Shown here: positions 58,330-64,000 of the stretch, piece by piece
Layout of the letters: each line of letters begins with the position of its first letter
Position numbering within the stretch: the first letter of the stretch is position 1
DNA from: Leptobrachium leishanense
Taxonomy: Eukaryota; Chordata; Amphibia; Anura; Megophryidae
Direction: 5' to 3'
DNA length: 64,000 nucleotides
NCBI GenBank assembly: GCA_009667805.1
Contig: CM019070.1
Coordinates: 56,982,735-57,046,734, forward strand
Notes under the pieces: model-generated
What the model saw: only the letters and a program-made list of their open reading frames with translations
The model's database searches: none
What the model was told of the DNA's origin: nothing
Program-made: the position numbers and the translations under genes

Positions 58330-59190
58330 TTTTAAGTACAGAAAATTTAATTAGATTTTGACCACAGATCCTGCATTTGACTTTCCCTGACAGAATTTCC
58401 ATTAGTGTAATCTGTAGGGGAATTCACTGGTTTAACATCTGTGTGCCTGAGGCCTGTCTCACATTTACGGCACGACTCTGAAAAGACTCCCTTGTATGGT
58501 TCTACATTTCTATATGCTCCCAATTTCACAGAAGTCATTTCAGCACCACAAGGTAATTAGCAAAGGGATGGGCCTCCGCTGACATGAATGCAATTTATTG
58601 TTTTCGAGAAGCCCTCGGAATTGCGCAAACAAAGAACACAGTCTTGCTGTCTAGAATTTTATTAACTTAATTGTGCCATATAACTTACCGAAGGCAGAAC
58701 GCGAAGACGTATTCAGCAGCTATTGTTCCGCGGATGCGTTGAAAAAAAACGATATATTAATTTCAGTTCAATTAGAGCGTTATTTTGTGGCGCCCCGTGA
58801 AAAGAGTGTTGCCGTGCCTTTATAATTATCTTCTACATTAACTTGATCATGAATGGTATTTTGCATACACATAACCTTTCATCTCCAGATTTCCCTCCAC
58901 AATCCTTCAGTTTGGCGAGCCGTTCCGCATTAGTTATTGTTTGCTCATTACGTGTGGTTAGCTAATGAATCATTAATAAATGAATTGCTAATATATTTTA
59001 TGGTAATTGGATATATAACTGATTGCAGACTTCCTTGGCCTTTTTCAGCAGGGAATGAGTAGCAGAACCCTTAATTGTTTGCAGATGAAAATGCCACTGA
59101 TAGGCTTTTTTAGCCCTTGTACATCATTACGGTTGACTCATTATCCTAGTAAAACCTTTGCAGTAACAAGCTAAGCGTCGCAGATAAGAA
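58330..59190. other. Possible conserved non-coding element (largest candidate)
   Basis: Repeat-free for about 850 bp and dense in homeodomain-like words: TTTAATTAGATTTTG, CAAGGTAATTAGC, GCTAATGAATCATTAATAA and TATGGTAATTGG. A TTGCGCAAAC word and balanced composition are also present. I regard it as the best enhancer-type candidate here, untested. Confidence 0.38.
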
Positions 59191-60210
59191 CATACACTGG
59201 AGGAGGCATGACACGTTTTGTTGTTATATTTTTAATTTTTTTAAGGAATCGGTCAATAATATTAATGGTTTCTCGAGCTCTGTTGAATTAACACAAGCCT
59301 TAGGAGTCCAATCCATATAGGTTTCTCTTGCGTCCTAAAATATTTAGATAATAGCTATATTTCATTCACAGTTTGGAAATAGAAACATTGTGGACACTGT
59401 TGGTGTCGAAAATATGTTGTGAAATTCGGTGATGTGAATTTTTCTTTTTCTAGCCAGGTGTAACCCTCAAATACGTTCTCATTTTTACATTTTTGAAGAA
59501 AATACAATTTACTTGTCATGTTAAGCCGAAACCATCGCAATGATTATGTGGCATACAGGGGACGGTCCAATCCCCCTCATGTACTACCTTCTATGTGGGG
59601 GTGATGAGAGTCATGAGAGTATGTGGGGTGTATAGATGTGTGATGATAGTTGTGTGCCATTCTTGGTGGACTGGGACTATGTGGGCTTGCCTGTGTGGTA
59701 TTTGGCTCTGTGTGTAGCTCACTTTGTGGGATTGAAGTTTTTTTAGTTGAATCGGATATGAGTTGAGTGGCTTTGTGTGATAGGAGTGTGTTAAAATGGA
59801 TGTAGTGGAGAGGAGTTTGGAGGTGTAATATTATAGGGTGCGTGTGTGTACATTCCTTGCCCTCACTCCTCTCCTTTCAACAATTTTTATGCAGCTGGGT
59901 AGCACTGGGGACATTCAAGCTTCAGGCAGCAGTCCTGCTACTTACGTTGAAATGTTAATGAAGATCTGGTGCCCAGCTACCCAGGGTGACACAGTTGTTC
60001 AACTTACAAGAGAACCAGTCAGATATGAGCTGGTTCTGATCCTCCACAGATGTACCCTATGACTGCCATTGGAACCACCTTGTTGAAGCACTGTCCCCCA
60101 AGTACTTAAAAGGGAAATTTAAGTACCTAGGGCTCAGTGGCGGATCCAGAAACAGGTTTCAAGGGGGCACTTTACCAGTTTTGGCTAAGAGCTGGTGTTT
60201 GGTTCGCAGT
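59191..60210. other. Intergenic; one possible hAT-type end at 60135
   Basis: CAGTGGCGGATCCAG resembles a hAT terminus without a visible partner. No coding is recognised. Confidence 0.4.
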
Positions 60211-60326
60211 GACAGGTGATATGATTTGATGCTGAATGATTGCAGGATTCAGTCTGCATTTCCCCAAGGCGATCCTTAAAACTTGGACTTTTAGGGGTAT
60301 TTGAGGACCGTGGTTGGGAACCACTG
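60211..60326. mobile_element. Diverged copy of the 23775-type MITE
   Basis: GTGACAGGTGATATGATTTG and GATTGCAGGATTCAGTCTGC to GGTTGGGAACCACTG match the family in reversed order of arms. Confidence 0.65.
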
Positions 60327-60424
60327 CTCTAGAGGGATTGGGGTGGAAGAAGACAAGGAGTTTTAATGGTCGTCAGGATCACTAGTGCCAGTGGTTTGGG
60401 AATGGTGGGGCCATAGAAGCGGCT

Positions 60425-61745
60425 TCAATCCGGTGTGAGTAGGTGAGCAGAGGGATGAGTTGCATCAGTAATGTGGTACACTATTCTGAAGACATGGGTT
60501 TTGATGAATTTCTTGAAGGCCTGAAGATCAGGTGAGAGTTTGATAGGGAGAGGAAAGTCATTCCACAGGACCGGAGCTGCCCTTGAGAAGACTTGGAGAC
60601 GAGAGTTGGCAGTGCGGGTGTAGACAAAGGACAGGCGGAGGTCTCCTGCTGACTGACGTTTTCTAGATGGGACGTGCTTGCGGAGTAATGAAGACATGTA
60701 AGGAGGGGTCAAATTATTGAACGATTTGAATGTGAGCATCAGTATTTTAATCTGTATCCGGAAGTGTAAAAGAAGCCAATGGAGGGAGCGGCAAGAAAAA
60801 TAAGCCTGGCAGGTGCATCCATCACAGATTTCAAAGGGGCAATGCAGGCATTGGGGAGGCCAATAAGGAGCGCGTTACAGTAATCAAGCCATGATATAAT
60901 AATAAGGGCATGAACCAGCGCCTTCACAGTGTCTTGCATCATAAAGGGGGGACGCAGGCTATGTTTTTGAGTTGATAACAGAATTTGGTCCCTGTCTGGG
61001 CATGGTGAGAAATCTTTAGGCCAGAATCAAAAGAGACACCAAGGCAGAGAGCTTGAGGACTTGGGCTAATGAGTGTTCCATGTACTGAACGCTCTTCCTC
61101 GTACGGTCAGACGTTCCCCTAGTTTCCCTTCCTTCAAACGCTCCCTTAAGACATTCCTATTTAGAGAAGCCGACCACCCGACTCACTGTCTGATACACCT
61201 CACTGCCCCAACCAGTGCACCACTCTCACCTTGCAGTCCTCTCCTCCTGTTTCCAACACCAACCCTTCTAGATTGTGAGTTCCTACGGGAATAGGGCCCT
61301 CGTTTCCTCCTGTACTGTTTGTCAAATGTTGTTCAGTCTCAATGTATTGTAACCCTGTCTATATCGTGCCCATTGTGCAGCGCTGTGGAATATGCTGACG
61401 CTATATAAATAAAGTATAATAATAATAATAAGAGATAGATGGTAGGGGGTTCATCTTGGAGAGCGGAATGAGAATTTCAGTTTTGGCAAGATTGAGTTTA
61501 AGGAAGCGAGAAGACATCCATTTAAAGACCGCAGAGAGACATTCAGTGACTTGATCCAGGAGAGAGGTCAGGGGAGGAAAGGTATATTTGAGTGTCATCA
61601 ATAACATTAATAAATTTGTCCTGGCGGAGAAGTTGGAGTGCCAGTATCTTGCTTGAATAAGTACTATAGGATTTTGCCTGTCCTGATAAGTGTTGGCACC
61701 ATGATGTATGGATGGTATTTCCACCTTTTTTAAGGTCCGTTGTCA
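60425..61745 (-). pseudogene. LINE reverse transcriptase remnant (L2/Rex-like), interrupted
   Basis: On the minus strand, from 61745 down: VIDDTQIYLSSPDLSPGSSH (the region of the YADD box, first D kept) and in another frame VFKWMSSRFLKLNLAKTEIL. After an insertion come SLGVSFDSGLKISHHAQTGT, IISWLDYCNALLIGLPN and VLWNDFPLPIKLSPDLQAF. The order is that of the thumb and C-terminal region of L2-like elements. Frames shift at least twice, so it is dead. 61083-61435 is a separate LINE inserted in the opposite direction. Confidence 0.82.
61083..61435 (+). mobile_element. L2-like LINE 3' end inserted in another LINE
   Basis: The plus strand encodes NALPRTVRRSPSFPSF and KRSLKTFLFREADHPTH, followed by TAGATTGTGAGTTCCTACGG, GCGCTGTGGAATATGCTGAC, ATATAAATAAAG and a TAA-repeat tail (about 61418-61432). 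It is the same family as 47374-47709 and 14101-14735. Confidence 0.85.
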
Positions 61746-62829
61746 TTTATTTTTTGCTTTGTTTAAACAAACACTTGCAACACCCTCAAGTCATAATAAT
61801 TGTGAAAACTCAAAGACCAAGCATTACACTGGATTTCTCAGAAATGTCCTTGATTGTGTTCTGGGCAAAAGATGCAGGTAAGATCCTTAAAGGGACACTA
61901 CCACAAAAAATGAATTATTTTTTTTTATGTTGCTGATATCTTACATGTGCTTTATTTTTTCATGTTTGTTTAAGAAAATATTTTACTCTATATGTGTCAC
62001 TGGGTGTATCCATTTTGCGATCTTTTCGTTGTAAACAGCCCCACACAATATCTTTACAGCATCTGCGCCTCACTTTGTGACATTGAGCATAGCAAGGAGT
62101 AAATTGGTCAGAAAGTCCAGTAAACAGACTCTTCGCATTGCATTGTGTGGGATGTGTTCAAAGGACATCACCAGGGGATAGAGTAGAAGTCTTGTAAGCT
62201 CCCTGTCTTATCTCATTCAGCTGCATCTCTTATCATGAGAAGCCTAGACAACACAATACACCCCTTACAGCCTTATCTAAATATTCACTCCCCACCCCCA
62301 CAACATTGCCACATTCCTGAATACTACAGCTGTAAAGTAAAGCGTTTACACAGATTTTGGTAAATGTTGTATCATGGGAAAAATCCACAAAATGGAAACA
62401 GGCGATACAAACCTATCTTTATTTTTGCTTGTTACATGAAATTACTTAAAACAAAAGAAAAAAAAACAGTGCCACGTGTTTTATAAGGTGGTTTTGTTTG
62501 TAATGCGCAAGTAATCTAGTTCAGTTTATGTTAGCGGTTTAAAAATAATAGAATGTGGGGGTTTCTTTGAAAAGTATTTAGAATTTCAAAATCTTTCCAT
62601 GTGTTACATGTATAATAAAAAAAACGTGGAAAATCCTCACAGTATTTGGTCCTCTACATAATCATTATTAGATAGGAATATTACTTTCATTAATATATCT
62701 ATGTACAGGTGTATCATGCAAATGAAAAATTCTTATTACCGCGTCAATTTCATTTTATTTTGGGGGGGTTCTTTTTCTTCCCGAAGCAAAAGTTGTAATG
62801 ACAAGCTAACTTTAGATTTACTCTCCTTT
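61746..62829. other. Intergenic; single TTAAAGGGACAC end at 61888
   Basis: The end resembles the MITE at 43134-43500 but has no partner. Nothing else recognised. Confidence 0.45.
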
Positions 62830-63660
62830 CCGTAGGAATGTGTCATGAACAAAAGATTGAAACTCGATTGCTACAAGGTTTAGAGTTTGTTACAGTCAGC
62901 GACACACTTGTTTTAAATCATGGCAATAGAGTGGCCTGTGTCAACAAGCCAATAAATTAATGTATTACACTGGCTGCAGCTCAGTAGCACTCCTGACCCT
63001 TTTGTAAGTCTCTTTAAACCGTAATTTCTGTATTTTAAGTTGTGGCAGAGTCAATCAGGAAGTGAATAGCAAGTAATTGTGCCGTATTGTTTTCTCTTTC
63101 TGGGCTTTTGGCTACTACAAACACTTTTCTTTTTCATTATTCATTATTAAGCATAGCAGTGATTTATGCCCAGTGAGCGCTAATAAGCCTTTGGGATGTC
63201 ACAAAGAGCTTAGTAATTTTTTTTTACTTACCAGGACAAACCTAAAATAACAGGATGCTATCACTTTAGCCGGCTAAAGAAAACTACAGTTTGAAAAGTA
63301 GTGTGGAAGCTTCATTACAATATCTAAACCAGGTGGGAAGTTTCGCCTAATGAGTACCTCCAAGGAGGCAAAGTAACTAATGAGAGCCTGAAAGAAGCCT
63401 TTGTTTTCCTCTGTACTAATGATCAGGCTGATAATTATGCAGGAAGGCCCCATGTTTGTTGCCTAATGATGAGTAATTAAGAACAAGGCGTGGGTAGTTA
63501 AATGAAAGTCCAACAATAATACAAATGAGGAACATTAAATGAGAAATGTGATACACATTAAAAAGAAATCTGGACTGAGAAACACTTTTTTGAGATATTA
63601 AGTTTTCCAAAGTTGAGATCGGATGGACTGTTGGCCAAAAGGCAGCTCTGTAATATAGTC
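62830..63660. other. Possible conserved non-coding element
   Basis: Repeat-free, with AAGCAAGTAATTGTGCC-like, CATTATTCATTATTAAGC, GTACTAATGATCAGGC and GATGAGTAATTAAG words. Similar in character to 58330-59190. Untested. Confidence 0.35.
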
Positions 63661-64000
63661 AAAATAGATGTGTGAAAGCACCTTTGATGTTAGTCATAGA
63701 GTTCAGCATCTCACTCAACGAAGAAGACTATAGTCAACAAAAAAACTGAAAAGATGAGAAAAAATGTATAGATAGTATTGACAACACTGATCACGCAGCG
63801 CCGAATTAAAATCTGTGTCGTCATAAATTCAGGATTGTCTCTCTCTTCACTCCTTCGGTGTCTCCTTTCTTGGTCTCTCTTCACCTCCAGTTCCTCTCAC
63901 AATTGAGGTACCTCAAGGCTCTGTTCTGGTTTCCCCATCTCTTCTCGATCTATAACACCTCTCTTGGCAACCTCCTCTCTTCCTATGGTTTCCAAAATCA

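Overview
This window looks like non-coding, repeat-rich chromosomal DNA of a vertebrate, most likely a frog or another amphibian. I found no host-gene exon. The only intact gene is a Tc1/mariner transposase. Support for an amphibian comes from CR1- and L2-like LINE tails, many short TTAA-flanked elements ending in an AACCCCTTCACT-type terminus, hAT-type MITEs with 8-bp target duplications, and hammerhead-like retroelement fragments. The species cannot be fixed from sequence alone.

Layout. 58-4094 is a hAT-like element (8-bp target duplication). Inside it sits a TTAA-flanked element (470-3645), and inside that a 2-kb minisatellite lies between two copies of a 175-bp segment. 6477-8093 is a complete Tc1/mariner element with perfect 28-bp ends and an uninterrupted 340-codon transposase. 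9606-12688 is a second hAT-like element, also filled by a minisatellite (18-21-bp units), which a solo LTR interrupts with a TGCCC target duplication. 12.7-21 kb holds TTAA elements, L2-like and CR1-like LINE remnants and a small MITE. 21.4-27.2 kb has an 850-865-bp sequence present twice, a dispersed 54-bp-type repeat, and a small element with a hammerhead-ribozyme-like core. 28.2-32.5 kb holds an element nested in its own family, TTAA elements and a third type of inverted-repeat element. 33.4-36.5 kb is a pyrimidine-rich retroelement-like sequence split by a second copy of the first hAT-like family. 37-45 kb has more TTAA elements and a 25-bp minisatellite. 47.2-50.7 kb has the 54-bp-type repeat hit by a LINE and a MITE, then an element whose TTAA insert is a chain of about 13 consecutive hairpins. 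51.6-57.8 kb has a CpG-rich element, another hAT element, a 4 x 70-bp tandem repeat and further MITEs. 60.4-61.7 kb is a LINE reverse-transcriptase remnant interrupted by an opposite-strand LINE tail.

Between the mobile DNA are stretches with no repeat hallmarks and many homeodomain-like TAATTA/ATTA words (about 15.6, 20.6, 30.7, 41.6, 45.9, 58.4 and 62.9 kb). They could be conserved non-coding elements of a gene desert, but that is an inference needing alignment. The strongest biology here is transposon architecture: minisatellite-filled elements, insertions within insertions, multi-hairpin elements and possible ribozyme relics.
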